A stretch of DNA of 64,000 bases from Nemophila menziesii (Eukaryota; Streptophyta; Magnoliopsida; Boraginales; Hydrophyllaceae). The stretch lies in NCBI GenBank assembly GCA_029959085.1, contig JARWIR010000003.1:29527505-29591504 (forward strand). Direction: 5' to 3'. Below are positions 52,870 to 64,000 of this stretch, one piece after another. Position 1 is the stretch's first letter. The number at the start of each line of letters is the position of its first letter. The translations under genes and the position numbers were made by a program. Below the pieces are notes generated by a model. The model ran no database searches and was not told the DNA's origin. It saw only the letters and a list, made by a program, of their open reading frames with translations.

Positions 52870-55800
52870 GACTCTTTTGGCTCAATTTACCTTAAGACTT
52901 TCCTGGGTAATGGCAATTGGGTTCCTTTTTGTACTACATGTGTTGGCGGCGATCCTATTTGGTGGATTTATTGTTTTCTTCTTTTTTGCTTCGGGATACT
53001 ACTATGATGAATCTCTTGCTCTTGAGAGAAAGAGAATCTATCTTCGATAATCTATCTAAATGGAAATCCAAAATTAAAAAGCCTATTCTTTTTGTGGGTG
53101 ATTTTAATGAAATTGCGAAAGCTTCGGAAAAACAAGGCAAAATCTTTCCTAATCTCGAACGAATGATGCGATTCAATGATTTTATCAATAATAATAATTT
53201 TATTGACATATCCTACAAAGGATGTCACTTTACTTGGACAAACAAAAGGAAGGGTGAATAAAATGTTAAAGAAAGAGGAAATTACAAATTGAATCCCAAT
53301 TTTTTCAAAACTTATTTTTTAAGTCCTACTTAGTTAGATCTTCTTATTAAGTCCTTAGTTGGTCTTTTAGTTACTCAACATTACCTTCTTACCCCTAAGG
53401 ATAGTTACCTTCGTCATGGGTACGCGTACAACGGGGTTAACTGGGTACAGACCCATTTTACGCTCCACTTGTTTTCATTCAGATGTGTATTTTTTTTTAA
53501 ATTTTGTTTTAGTGTATTAAATTTTATTAAGTCCTTCAATGGGTTGTCCAGGTAAAAGTCTATATGGGTACAGACCCATCTCGAACAACAACTAGATGGG
53601 TACGCGTACAATATGAAATACGGTCTAATGGGAACGTGCACATTGCGACATACAGTGTAACGGGTACGTGAACAGAAGCAATAGCAAAGCATTAAGTCCT
53701 TGAAGAAATACAGTCTCATGGAAACGTGCACATTGCCCGATCTGAAATGGCGCTGGTGAGCGGCTTTACTGCTGCGTGAACGCCGAACTGGGTGATGTAG
53801 GGCTGTACCCAGACACGCACCTGCAAAAAAGAGAGGAACAATTTAAATAAATAATAAACAAAAAGAAAAACAAAAAAGACAGTGCAGCAGACACGAGTTA
53901 AAAAAACAACTAGATGGGGTTGTACCCACCTGGGAAAATAGCATTTTGGGGCTTAATGGTGGTGAATGGCAGAGAGGTCAAGGGGCTGTACCCATTACAT
54001 CTGAAAGATGGAGAATAGACCAAGACGGGTTGTACCCATGACCCATTCTAAAGATCTATGGACAATAGACCTCGATGGGGCTGTACCCATGGCCCTGTTT
54101 GAACAAAAAAACAAAATAGAAATATTTTCACTCTGAAAGGGGCTATTCCCAGTTCGGCACGAAAGGCAGCAGTGGTGGCGGAACTGAGACTCACCCACCC
54201 GGGTCTGTACCCATTTGCAATGTGAATCTGGTCCAAATCGATGCCCATGAAGATGAAGAGATGGTGTAGATGGCAGTGGATCTGTTGGTGGTGCAACAGT
54301 TGTGCTGGCGAGATTAACAGTAGCGACGACAGTGCAGTGGTGGCGGATCTGCGGTAGTGTTGAAGATGTACCCACTGGGGCTGTACCCAGTTCGTATGGT
54401 CAGAAGGATTTACTTGATAGTGATGTTGCAGATCTGAAACTCCTGAAGATGGTAATGTTGAGGGGTATTGTTGCAGACCTGAGAATCGTGAAGATGGTGT
54501 TGTTGAGGGGTGTTTTTGCAGATCTGAGACTTGTGAAGAAGACGGGTTTCTTCTGCTGGAACGTTGGCTCAAAGCTTCGTGGTGGATCCAGATCTGCAGG
54601 AAAGCGGCGGGATTTCTTGATGGTGAGTTTCTTCGGTTTGTTGGTGATGGAGGCGGTTCTCTTCGGCTGCAACAAACGGTGGAGATGGTGGTGGTTCTCT
54701 TCTGCAACAGATGGTAGATGGTGGAGAGATGGCAAGGTGTTGGAGATGATGGTGGAGAGTGGTCCAACAGTGGTGATGGTTTTATGAGGGGAGAAGAGCA
54801 TCGAGTTTTTTGTGAAGAGAGAGAAGAGTAAAGAGATGAGAGAGAACAGTGGTAAGAAGTGAATGTGAGTTTCGTGACCCTATATGGGTTCTGTTTTAGA
54901 TTTGTTATTCACAGTAATAAAGAGATAGGAAGAGGGCTTTTTGGGGTTTTTCGGTTGTTTAGTTGGGGTTGTAATAGATAGTTAGTAGTGGGGACTTTTA
55001 TTGTTAAATCATAGGTTGTTTGGGCCTAGATAGAGCTTTGGCTTCCGATTTATGCTATAATTACTTCTCTAAAACTATTGTTAAAGTGCCACCAACAATT
55101 GGATAACATACAATGTAGAGAAGTGGTAGACAAGGCACAGAAAGATTTTAATTATATCTCAAGCATACAAGATTTCGTAAATAAAAAAGAGAACATATGC
55201 CTTGCTTTAAAAGATTGGAGTAAGGCAACATTTTGTAATAGTAAGAAAATGATTGATAAGTATCAAATCATACTGGAAAAAATTCAAAACGCTGAACCAT
55301 CGGAGGAAAATAGTAAGATGGAAAAGGAAATTAAACAGGAACTTGATAACTTATGGGAGAACGAGGAAGATTTTTCGGCTGACAGGGCTCGCGATATATA
55401 TATATTAATAAAGGTGACAAGAACACTAAATATTTTTTCGCTAAAACGGTAATGAAGAGGAATTATAACCATATCTCGGCTTTAAAAAACGATAAAGGAG
55501 AATGGTGTGATAATGTTAATGATGTTAAGCGAATCATTCAAGATTATTTCAAGGAACTTTTTAGCGAAAATTCAGTGTCTAATATTAATGAAGTAGCTAT
55601 ACACACTCCTTCTATATTGATGAAGAAACTAATTTTTTATTGACAAGAGTACCAGATATGGATGAGGTTAAGAGGGCAGTTTTCGCTATGTTAGGTACTA
55701 AAGCCCCAGGTCCGGACGGTTTTCTGAGTTATTTTTATTAGGAATTTTGGGATATCATTAAGGATGATATATATAAATTAGTTCATGATTTCTTCGCTTT

Positions 55801-58500
55801 TAATACTCCATTAGATAGTATTAATGATACGTTAATTTCTCTTATCCCAAAAGGTGATATACAAGAGTCTATTAAAGATTTTCGGCCTATATCCTGCATA
55901 ATATTTGTTATAAAATCATTGCAAAAGTCTTAGCGCTAAGATTACAACTGCTCATGGATTATATTATATCACCAACACAATCTGTTTATATCAAGGGGAG
56001 AAGTATACAAGACAACATTATTATAGCTCAAGAAATTGATTTCTTTCTCAAATCTAAAAGAAAATCCAACAAACATTACGGAGCTGCTAAAATTGATATG
56101 GCTAAAGCCTATGATCAGGTCAATTGGAGCTTTCTTATGGAAATACTTAAAAATTTAGGTTTTGGCACGAAATTGAGAGAACTTATTTTTAATTGTATAT
56201 CTTCTGTAACATATCAAATTAAGGAGAATGAAGAAAGGATGGGAATATTTAAGCCAAGTCAAGGGATTAGACAAGGCGATCCATTATCTCCTTTACTCTT
56301 CTCTATGCTTACGGAAGGTCTGATTGGTCTTATTAATTATGAATGCCGAGAAAGAAATATTAAAGGAATTTCTTTGGCTAGAGTGGCTCCCAGGCTCACT
56401 CACTTATTATTTGCGGATGACTCTCTTTTTTTCTTAAAGGTTAATGATAAAGAAATTGATGCTTTTAGGAATATTCTTTCTAAATATTGCGAAGCTTCGG
56501 GACAAAGAATCAATTTTAACAAATCCACAATTATGTTTACTAAAGGTCTTGCGGAGGATAAGGCAAGGAGTATTGCTCATACGCTAAATATTGAATTTAC
56601 CAATTTTATGGGAAAATATTTAGGTATTCCTATGACTCTTAAAAGATCAAAAATTGATAACCTACAATATATAACAGACAAGTTCATAGGCAAATCAGCT
56701 AGTTGGGTTTCTAAACTACTTTCAGATTGAGGCAAAGAAGTTTTGATTAAGGCGGTTTTACAATCAATTCCGAATTATGCCATGTCTATTTTTGAATTTC
56801 CAATCACACTATGTAAGAAGCTAAGTAGCCTTGTTGCTAAATTTTGGTGGAATTCAGGTGATAAAAAAAGAATTCATGGGGTCAAATGGAAAAAAATTGC
56901 GAAAGGGAAGAAAATGGGAGGCATTGGATTCAAAGATTTCCATAAAATGAATTTAGCCCTTCTTGCGAAACAAGCATGGCGGTTACTTCACAATCCAGAT
57001 TTATTGGTGTGAAAAGTCTTAAAGGGGATTTACTTTCCTAACTCGAACTTATGGAACGCTAAGCTAAAAAACAAAAGATCCTGGAGTTGGGGTAGCATCT
57101 ATAAAGGTCTATCATTTCTTAAAGATGAATGTGTTTGGAAAGTGGGTAACGACCTTAGTATTAATATTTGAAGAGATGCCTGGATTTCTATAGGGTATAA
57201 ACCAAGTAAGCCGGTCAATTGTACAATCAACAAATTAGCTGAATGCTTTAATAATAATTTTACAAATTGGAATTATGATTATTAAAGGATTTTTGTACGT
57301 CAAGGGACTTAATGGAGATTAGAAAGATTCCTATTCTACAACTTGACATAGAAGATAAAATTATTTGGCCAAGTAGTAACGACGGCGAATATTCGACTAA
57401 ATCAGGGTATCACAGGTTGGTGCAAAAAGAAATTGATAAAGAAGGAGAGGCTTCTGCCGATGGTGAATCTAATAATACTAAAACGTGGAAAATTATTTGG
57501 AATTCGAATGTTCCACTTAAAATTAGGAATTTATCTAGAAGCTACATAATAATGCAATACCAACGAAGTCAAACTTGAAAAAAAAGAAATGTAGTGATAA
57601 TGATACTTGTGAATGGTGCGAGTTGGAGGCTGAAAATATTATGCACTTATTCGTTAAATGTCCCTTCAGTATGGCGGTTTGGGCTAATTCTCAGTTACAA
57701 TGCAAAATTGATTCTTCATTCAATGGTAATATAAGCGAATGGGTAAGTGTAATCATCGAGAATTATACTAGGAATGGTTGGGATAAAAGATTGGTTACCG
57801 CTAAAGTTTTTGTGATGATTTGGAATATATGGAAAGCTAGAATGAGAGGTTTTTTTGAGAAAAAAACTTGGAGTATTATCGAAATAAATGAAAAAACAAA
57901 GGAACTATTAAAATATCTGTTTTCGGTTAACAGTGAGGGCGCACGACCAGGAGAAAAAACTTCATCGAACGAAGAAAACACAATAAATCCTTTTATAGAA
58001 GATGATGCAGAATTAGTTTGGATGAATGATGCATCTTTCCTCAATAGTTGGGAACCTACATGTATTGTTTCAATTGGAGTTAATAAAGAAGGGAAGGTAG
58101 CTCATAAATATATTAAGCGTACAAGAGTAAATTTAGCTCTCGAAGGAGAAAGTTGGGCTATCCTTCAGGCCATGAGGTCTGCAGCAGACCTTCGTTTACA
58201 GAGTAGTTCTTTCTACTCTGACAACCTTGAAACTGTACAAGGTATTGTTAATGGCGGGTGCATTAATTGGAAAATTCGTCCAATGATTAATGAAACACTC
58301 GGGTGGATGAAAAGATATCCGAATTGGAAGGTATTTCATATTAAGAGAGATTTAAATCAGATTGCAGATATGGTCGCCAAAGTCAGTCGTCGAGGAATCG
58401 ATGTGTCTAATTGTCCCACAAGCTCGATTATTGAGTTCTATAATAGTTTATCTAAATTAGATTGTAGTAGGTAGTAGGTTATTTCCTTCTTTGTAAAAAA
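52870..58500 (+). mobile_element. Near-complete LINE ORF2, broken, with a 1.75-kb insertion
   Basis: The best-preserved LINE of the window. In order: end of the AP endonuclease domain (FVGDFNEI at about 53090, HFTWTNKRKGE at 53226-53260), interruption 53277-55025, resumed endonuclease end (LDRALASDLCYNYFSKTIVK, 55026-55085), linker, reverse transcriptase (KAPGPDGF about 55700, KIDMAKAYDQVNWSF about 56090, RQGDPLSPLLFS about 56270, FADDSLFFLK about 56410), zf-RVT (CEWCELEAENIMHLFVKCPF, about 57610-57670) and RNase H (MNDASFLNSWEP 58021, FYSDNLETVQGIV about 58213, VFHIKRDLNQIADMVAKV about 58330). It ends in an A-run at 58495-58503. The catalytic FADD is intact but there are stops or frameshifts at about 53262, 55450, 55643, 55738, 55900, 56728, 57010, 57170 and 57570, so it is dead. 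The start is approximate. Confidence 0.9.
53277..55025. other. Unclassified 1.75-kb insertion with repeated GGGTACAGACCC-type motif
   Basis: The LINE frame reads NVKER up to 53276 and LDRAL from 55026, so this segment is an insert. No target duplication or terminal inverted repeat was found at these borders. Inside are about nine copies of GGG(T/C)(A/T)-CTGTACCCA or its complement TGGGTACAGACCC (53443, 53566, about 53798, 53914, 53983, 54027, 54077, 54201, 54377) and several ACGTGCACATTG or GGGTACGCGTACAA phrases. From 54430 to 54560 there is a 60-bp repeat around GATGTTGCAGATCTGA(A/G)A. Open frames on both strands are low-complexity (Ser/His/Pro-rich) and unrecognised. Confidence 0.75.
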
Positions 58501-58599
58501 AATATATTATAAGAAATGATTAATAAATAATGCTTTAATATTATTTATTGATTAATAGATAATGGTATAAAATTATTCAACTATTTTGGCAAAATACTC

Positions 58600-58890
58600 C
58601 GTAAAAATCCCGAAAACTTATTGATTTTTTTTCATACTCTGTAAAATTACTGAGCATGCTCAGTAAAGTCACTCACCAAAAAAAGTTGAAAAATCGAATA
58701 CTCAACAATTTTTTTCGACACTCAGAACTTTTTTCGATACTCAACAAATATTTTTATGCTCAGTAGCCCATCATGTTCAGTAACTTTTTTCATGCTCAGT
58801 ACCCCATACTCAGAACTTTTTTCCATGCTCAAAACTATTTTTCCATGCTCATAACTATTTTCCAAGCTTAGAACTTTTTCGGTGGTGGTC
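58600..58890. repeat. Degenerate TACTCAGAACTTTTTTC repeat block, copy D
   Basis: About ten imperfect units of 20-30 bp with (A/G)CTCAGNAACTTTTT, ending in CGGTGGTGGTCGG. The sequence up to 59140 (ATTGACTATTTTCTTTGTG, then CTCTAAGACCTCATAGGTAA) resembles the right edge of the element at 46990-48390. Confidence 0.7.
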
Positions 58891-59149
58891 GGAACTGGAA
58901 ATTTTTGGAAGTTAATGAAGGAGGAGAGAGAAAAAATGATAAAGGAAGAGACAGATTAATGGTAATGGAGGTTAGAGAGTAATCGTAGTAGAAGAGAGAA
59001 GAATCTATATTTTTTGTCTTACATGCACTAGAAGGATAGTAATGACATTAGACATTTTATTTGACTCTAAAAAGAAAAGAGAAATTGACTATTTTCTTTG
59101 TGACACTACAATAATCTCTAAGACCTCATAGGTAATTGACCATTTTTTT

Positions 59150-60460
59150 TCATTACATCTTGATTTAGGATATTATTTATACTATTGTTATATGTAACAT
59201 CTGGACCAATATATTTATTTAGACTTAACAATTTAAAACAATAATTTAAAAAGGCTATCCAGATTTTTGTTCTCTTAAAAGTTTATTACCTGAACGAACG
59301 CGTAGTATCAAGTTCACTATTATAATTCCTTATATACATATATAAGGACAACTAGGAACATACCTACACACAATATAACTATATTTATTTGTGAATAAGA
59401 TATATATTAGATACATATCCATCATAACCTAATAGTAATTAGGGGTTTGTTACCATTTATGAAGAATATAGATCTAAAGTTTCATTGCTTAGAGGATGAT
59501 TATCACAAAATCTAAATAATTTGAAAGAGAATATTAATATTAAACGATAGGGGTGAAATTTATTACAATAGATAATGTAATAATGAAAAAAAGTTAAAAT
59601 CGAAAAATAGGAGATTGAATTTGTCACAAAAGATTAATATAATAGATCATACAATTATATATCCCTAATTAAAAATATAATGTATTAAGCATTTTGGATA
59701 TGCATATAAACTAAAAGCGTATGTAGATCATATAATATGAGTTCTTCTTTTTTATATTTATTCATTTACTATGGCGATTAAGAATTAAAAATGTTTGACA
59801 ATCACTTTTGTTAGATTTCATGTTAAATATATATATATTATTAGTTTAATATAATTTTAAACACAAATCCGTTTATATTTATTTGAAAAATTGGAAAGAC
59901 TTAGATTAATATAGAGTATTAACTAAAATCTTTCATATTCTTTTGGAAAAGTGGAATTTTTTTTTTGAAGAAAATGTCCCACATAAGATTAGAGATAGAA
60001 AAGCTAACAGTATAAAATAGCTCACCTCTCTATTATTTTCAAAAAAACTAAAGACTATGGAAAGCCAAAAGGGAAATGGCAAAGCCCCACGCGTGCACCA
60101 CCACCACCACCCGCACGGCGACGGCGTGGCCGTGGGCCGTGGGCTCGTTGGGGAGTCAAAAAGATGAAAAATGAAATAATTTTTTTGAAATGAATTCGGT
60201 GGAAAAAGGCTAGCTCTTATAGTAGTTTATGGCAAGTCAAACCCTTCCAGCCAGAAGACAAATGGCCACCAATTTCGCATCAGAAGACAAGCGTCCACCA
60301 ATTACATACAATGATACCATTCAGGATAGTGTTTAGGTTCATTGTTGGAATCCAAAACGTGTAGCATATGTCTTAATCAAAAAACTATCAGCAATCAGTT
60401 TGCGGGAATCAAGGGATTTAATTGTGACGTTTCTGAAAAGTTTTGACTCACCTAAACTCC
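59150..60460. other. AT-rich spacer and possible LTR upstream of copia sequence
   Basis: No gene. 60090-60150 is a short GC-rich stretch (CACGCGTGCACCACCACC and GGCCGTGGGCCGTGGG) that may belong to the upstream control region of the copia element. LTR borders could not be set. Confidence 0.45.
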
Positions 60461-60468
60461 TATAAATA
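60461..60468 (+). promoter_or_regulatory. TATA box upstream of copia sequence
   Basis: TATAAATA followed by a C-rich then ACAAATACACAAATCC leader, about 335 bp before the gag start codon. This layout is typical of a copia LTR promoter. Confidence 0.55.
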
Positions 60469-60803
60469 CCACTCCTCCCCACTTGTCTTAGTTACAAATA
60501 CACAAATCCAAAAAGCAAAAACTATCTCTACCTTTTCTCTCTGAAAGATATAATCGTAGAATCTGTTAGAGATAATCGGTACGCCCGAATATCTTTTTAA
60601 CGACCCTATTATTTTCCGTGTATTGTTTTTCTTTTCAATTTTCGTGTAAGTTCGTAACTGTATTTCAATTTCTTGTAATAGTTAGTTTACGTTAATTGAT
60701 ATTACTTTTTCTCGCATTGCCATTTCGCTTTCTTTTAAACCGGTGGCTTATTTTACTTACAATTTAAAAAGATATTCATTTATCACCGTTTGTTTTTTTT
60801 GAA

Positions 60804-63756
60804 ATGACTTTTCCTTTGTCGGCTGTTGCTTCATCATTGAACGCAAAGGCCTTTCCCGACAAGGATAAGTTGGATCCCCTTAATGGTTCCAACTACAAGC
60901 GTTGGGAGCAAATTATTTTAATCTGTCTTGAACAGTACGAACTCGACTTCGCTATATTTAAATATCCCCTACTTATGGTGGATAATGGAGTTCATACTGA
61001 AGAAGAATGGACTAGACATTTCGCCCTCGAAGCCAAGTGCAAAAGAGATAATACCATGGCTCGGGGATGGATGTTGAACAACGTCTCGAATCTCATCTTT
61101 GATCTCCTTTCCAAAGAGAAATCGGCAACGGTCATATGGAAGACTCTCGAGAAAAAATATGGGGCTGATGATTCGGGTAAGAAAAAATACGTTACTGGGA
61201 ACTAGTATAATTTTAGATTTACGGATCAGAAACCCATGACTGAACAATTTCATGTGTACGAAAACCTATGCGCGGAGGTGATCACCAAAGGTATGAAGAT
61301 GTGTGAAGTTTTCCAAGCCAACATCTTGCTTGAGAATTTTTCCCCATCGTGGAGTGGATATCGTAACCATCTAAAGCACAAAAATAAGGAGATAACACTC
61401 CAAGAGCTCATCATCCACATGCAAGTCGAGAAAGCTAATCGACTCAAAGACATGTCTCTCTCTTTCCCTTCTCAATCCACAAAAGCTAACCTTGTCGAAA
61501 TTTCTAGTCAAGGTAATAAAGACAGGTTCAAAGGGAAGGGAAATCAGCAAGGACCAAATAAATCCAAATCTGGGGGACACAAGAACCGCGACAACTTTAA
61601 CAAACAAGGCGGGGGGTTCAAAACTTCCTGTAAGATTCAGAAACCTAAGGGCGCTTGATACTGTTGTGGTAAAGAAGGACATAAAGCTTTTGAATTCACT
61701 CTTAGAGCTGGCCAGGGTCCCAAAGCTGCCGCAAATCTGACCGAGACTGAAGAAATAATCGTCGCAGTAATGGTTGAGGTAAACTTAGTTAAGAACAAAA
61801 CCGAGTGGACCATTGACACCGAAGCTTCCCGACATTTTTGCGCAAACAAAGCCATGTTCAAAAAATTAGAGAAAGCAACTAATGGTGAATGCTTGTATTT
61901 GGGTGACTCTTCTACCGCTACGGTTCTCGGAAAAGGACAATTTCCCCTCAAACTCACTTCTAGTAAGATTTTAGAGTTAAATGACGTTCTCTTCGTCCCC
62001 TCTCTTCGTAGGAACTTAGTTTCCGGATCTCTTCTTAATAAAGTGGGACTTAAACTTGTTTTCGAGGGGGAGAAAATCATTATCACCAAAAACAATGAGT
62101 TTGTGGGGAAAGGGTATTTAAATTCTGGTTTGTTTGTTTTAAACACTGTAACCGTTAATGAGAATGCTTATGATTCTGCTTATATCGTTGAGCCCGTTGA
62201 TACGTGGCATTGTAGATTAGGTCATTTAAATGTTGCTTCTAAGTCTTAAAATCTTGGACTAATACCCCTTCACAATGTGGATGATTTTGTAAAATGTCAA
62301 ATATGTGTAGAGTCCGAACTTGTGAAAAAACCTTTTAAATCCATTATTACTACGTTCTGATTTTAAATGATTTTAAAAGCCCCACTAGTAGAGGAGGAAA
62401 ACATTACTATATAACCTTTGTAGATGACTACTCTAGGTTCACTAAAGTATACCGTCTTAAAACTAAAGATGAGGCGGAAAGTGCGTTTTTAAAATATAAA
62501 GCCGAGGTTGAAAACCAACTAGACTGTAAAATCAAACGACTTAGATCCGATAGAGGAGGCGAGTATAGTTCTAATTCCCTTAAAGAGTTTTGTGAAATGA
62601 ATGGAATTATCCATGAAATTATTTCCCCTTGTACACCCCAACAAAATGGCATACCCGAAAGAAAGAATAGGTCCCTTAAAGAGATTATGAATGCCATGTT
62701 AATAGGTTTAGGTTTACCAACCAATATGTGGGGGGATACTGTTTTTTTAGCCCGTTATGTGCTCAATAGGATACCCCATAAATCCCTAGATTAGACCCCA
62801 TATGAGATGTGGAAAGGCTTTCCACCAAACTTGAAATTTTAAAAGTGTGGGGGTGCCTTGCCAAAGTTAAAACACCTGATTTTAAAATGGTCACAGTTGG
62901 ACCCAAAACCATAAACTCAATATTCATAGGGTATGCTCAAAATAGTGCGGCATATAGATTCTTGTCTTTAGATGATAACTCGATTTGCAAATATAGAGAT
63001 GTTGAGTTCTTTGAACATATTTTTCCTTTGAACACTTTGAATCCTGTTAATGCTTCTTTACATGTTGATAGCTTATCTAGTAATGTTGATTTACCTCTTT
63101 GTGATGTTTTCCCTGTCCCCTCTACTTCCGTGGAGCCTAGTAGTATTCCTGAGGAAGAACCTAGGAGAAGTAAGAGGCGTAGGATCTAGTCCAGTTTTGA
63201 ACCCGACTTCATCATAGCCTTCATCATGATCGAAGGCTTTCACATTGACCTTATAAGCGAACAGGTAGTCACCTGCCTTCTCATAGAGGAAGACCCAAAA
63301 ACTTATGACGATGCTTTTAATCTATAGATGCTAGTTTTTGGAAAGAGGCCATTAATAGTGAACTTGAGTATATCAAAAGCAACCATACATGAGAATTAAC
63401 CGACTTACCTAAGGGTAGCAAACCAATAAATAGCAAATGAATTTTTAAGAAAAAATTGAGACCTGATGATTCAATAGAAAAATTCAAAGCGAGACTTGTT
63501 ATTAAGGGATTTACCCAAAAGAAAGGTTAATATTACTTTAAAACTTACTCCCCTGTGACCAAAATCGCCACTATAAGAATCCTTATTGCTTTAGCCATCA
63601 TGCACAAACTAGTTATACATCAAATGGATGTTAAAACCGCGTTTCTGAACGGAGATCTGGATGAAGAGATCTACATGGCTCAACCTGGATGGTGTGTGGT
63701 TCTTGGTCAAGGGGACAAATTTTGTAAGCTAAAAAAGTCTTTGTATGGTTTGATAT
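60804..63756 (+). pseudogene. Ty1/copia gag-pol, decayed and truncated in reverse transcriptase
   Basis: Copia polyprotein in pieces. gag (UBN2 type) 60804-61655 with LDPLNGSNYKRWEQIILICL and a stop at 61204. A damaged zinc knuckle follows (CCGKEGHKAF, about 61663). The protease near 61807 reads WTIDTEASRHFC, where active elements have D-S/T-G; here the Gly is Glu. GAG-pre-integrase has DTWHCRLGHLN (about 62199). The integrase core spans 62400-62800 in several frames (FVDDYSRFTKVYRLKTKDEA, RLRSDRGGEYSSNSLKEFCE and TPQQNGIPERKNRSLKE), with both Asp and the Glu still visible. RT (63340-63756) has KIATIRILIALAIMHKLVIH and QMDVKTAFLNGDLDEEIYMA and ends at LKKSLYGL. The catalytic YVDD and RNase H are absent; unrelated sequence follows. 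No 3' LTR in the window. Many stops: not functional. Confidence 0.9.
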
Positions 63757-64000
63757 GTGTTATCGACCAGGTTGATTATTTAGAAAGTTTGTTACTTTGA
63801 TACTTTATATTTGTAACCATAGTTGTTCGATACTCGTGGTGGTATGATTATCCATGATAAGTGTGAGAGGAAAATATTAATCGTTGGGTTAAATTTTCTT
63901 GTATTGGTAAATCAATTTCGGAGTTTTAGGTATTTTCAAGAAATCACGAGATCCACACAACCCAACTTAGATTACGGTTTCACACTTTTCTCAACTTTAC
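63757..64000. other. No gene recognised
   Basis: Sequence after the truncated copia RT; non-coding as far as seen, cut by the window end. Confidence 0.4.

Noticed and set aside
54048..54801. Minus-strand ORFs of 239 and 133 codons in the LINE insert
   Set aside because: Ser/Pro/His-rich low-complexity translations overlapping each other and a plus-strand ORF; no family recognised.

Overview
This window is nuclear DNA from a dicot plant. It is AT-rich, its genes have short GT-AG introns, and most of it is transposable elements and simple or tandem repeats. The species cannot be named from the sequence. Four host genes can be supported: a GPI-transamidase subunit PIG-S (minus strand, cut by the window start, 1-1705), an intronless mitochondrial-type PPR gene resembling Arabidopsis At3g25060 (7317-9083), a RIN4/NOI-family gene with two NOI motifs (35699-37308) and a small C3HC4 RING-finger gene (49671-50561, with introns in both UTRs). 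From memory, the PIG-S, RIN4-like and RING genes match three near neighbours on Arabidopsis chromosome 3 (At3g07180, At3g07195, At3g07200). The window therefore looks like an ancestral microsyntenic block stretched to about 50 kb by insertions.

Layout. 1-1705 PIG-S; 1833-2570 hAT-like MITE; 3343-7252 two head-to-tail 5'-truncated LINEs ending just before the PPR gene; 9381-11388 a long-TIR Mutator-like element carrying a broken PPR gene fragment and a nested second copy of the MITE; 12235-13440 an old gypsy remnant; 13500-14860 low-complexity repeats; 15430-16846 a second Mutator-like element with about 280-bp TIRs, a perfect 9-bp target duplication and a captured spliced gene fragment; 17190-19275 a LINE RNase H fragment split by a solo LTR; 20706-22857 a tandemly duplicated MITE split by a second solo LTR; 23720-24800 another LTR fragment; 25216-32474 a structurally intact non-autonomous gypsy-type retrotransposon (LTRs of 1,614 bp, PBS, one gag-like ORF, no pol); 33297-35200 a hAT MITE and degenerate tandem repeats with a Tourist MITE; then RIN4-like. 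38000-48390 holds LINE pieces and several tandem-repeat arrays, including one of about 78 bp repeated about 20 times. The RING gene follows. 52870-58500 is a near-complete but broken LINE interrupted by a 1.75-kb insertion rich in a repeated GGGTACAGACCC-type motif. 60804-63756 is a decayed Ty1/copia polyprotein.

The strongest candidates for something new are the two gene-capturing Mutator-like elements, the young gag-only retrotransposon with an unusual GC-rich repeat block, the CCTGACGGG motif array that recurs in the leaders of several diverged LTRs, and the motif-rich insertion inside the third LINE. All coordinates of mobile elements without a stated target duplication are approximate. 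Family assignments rest on reading motifs by eye, not on searches.
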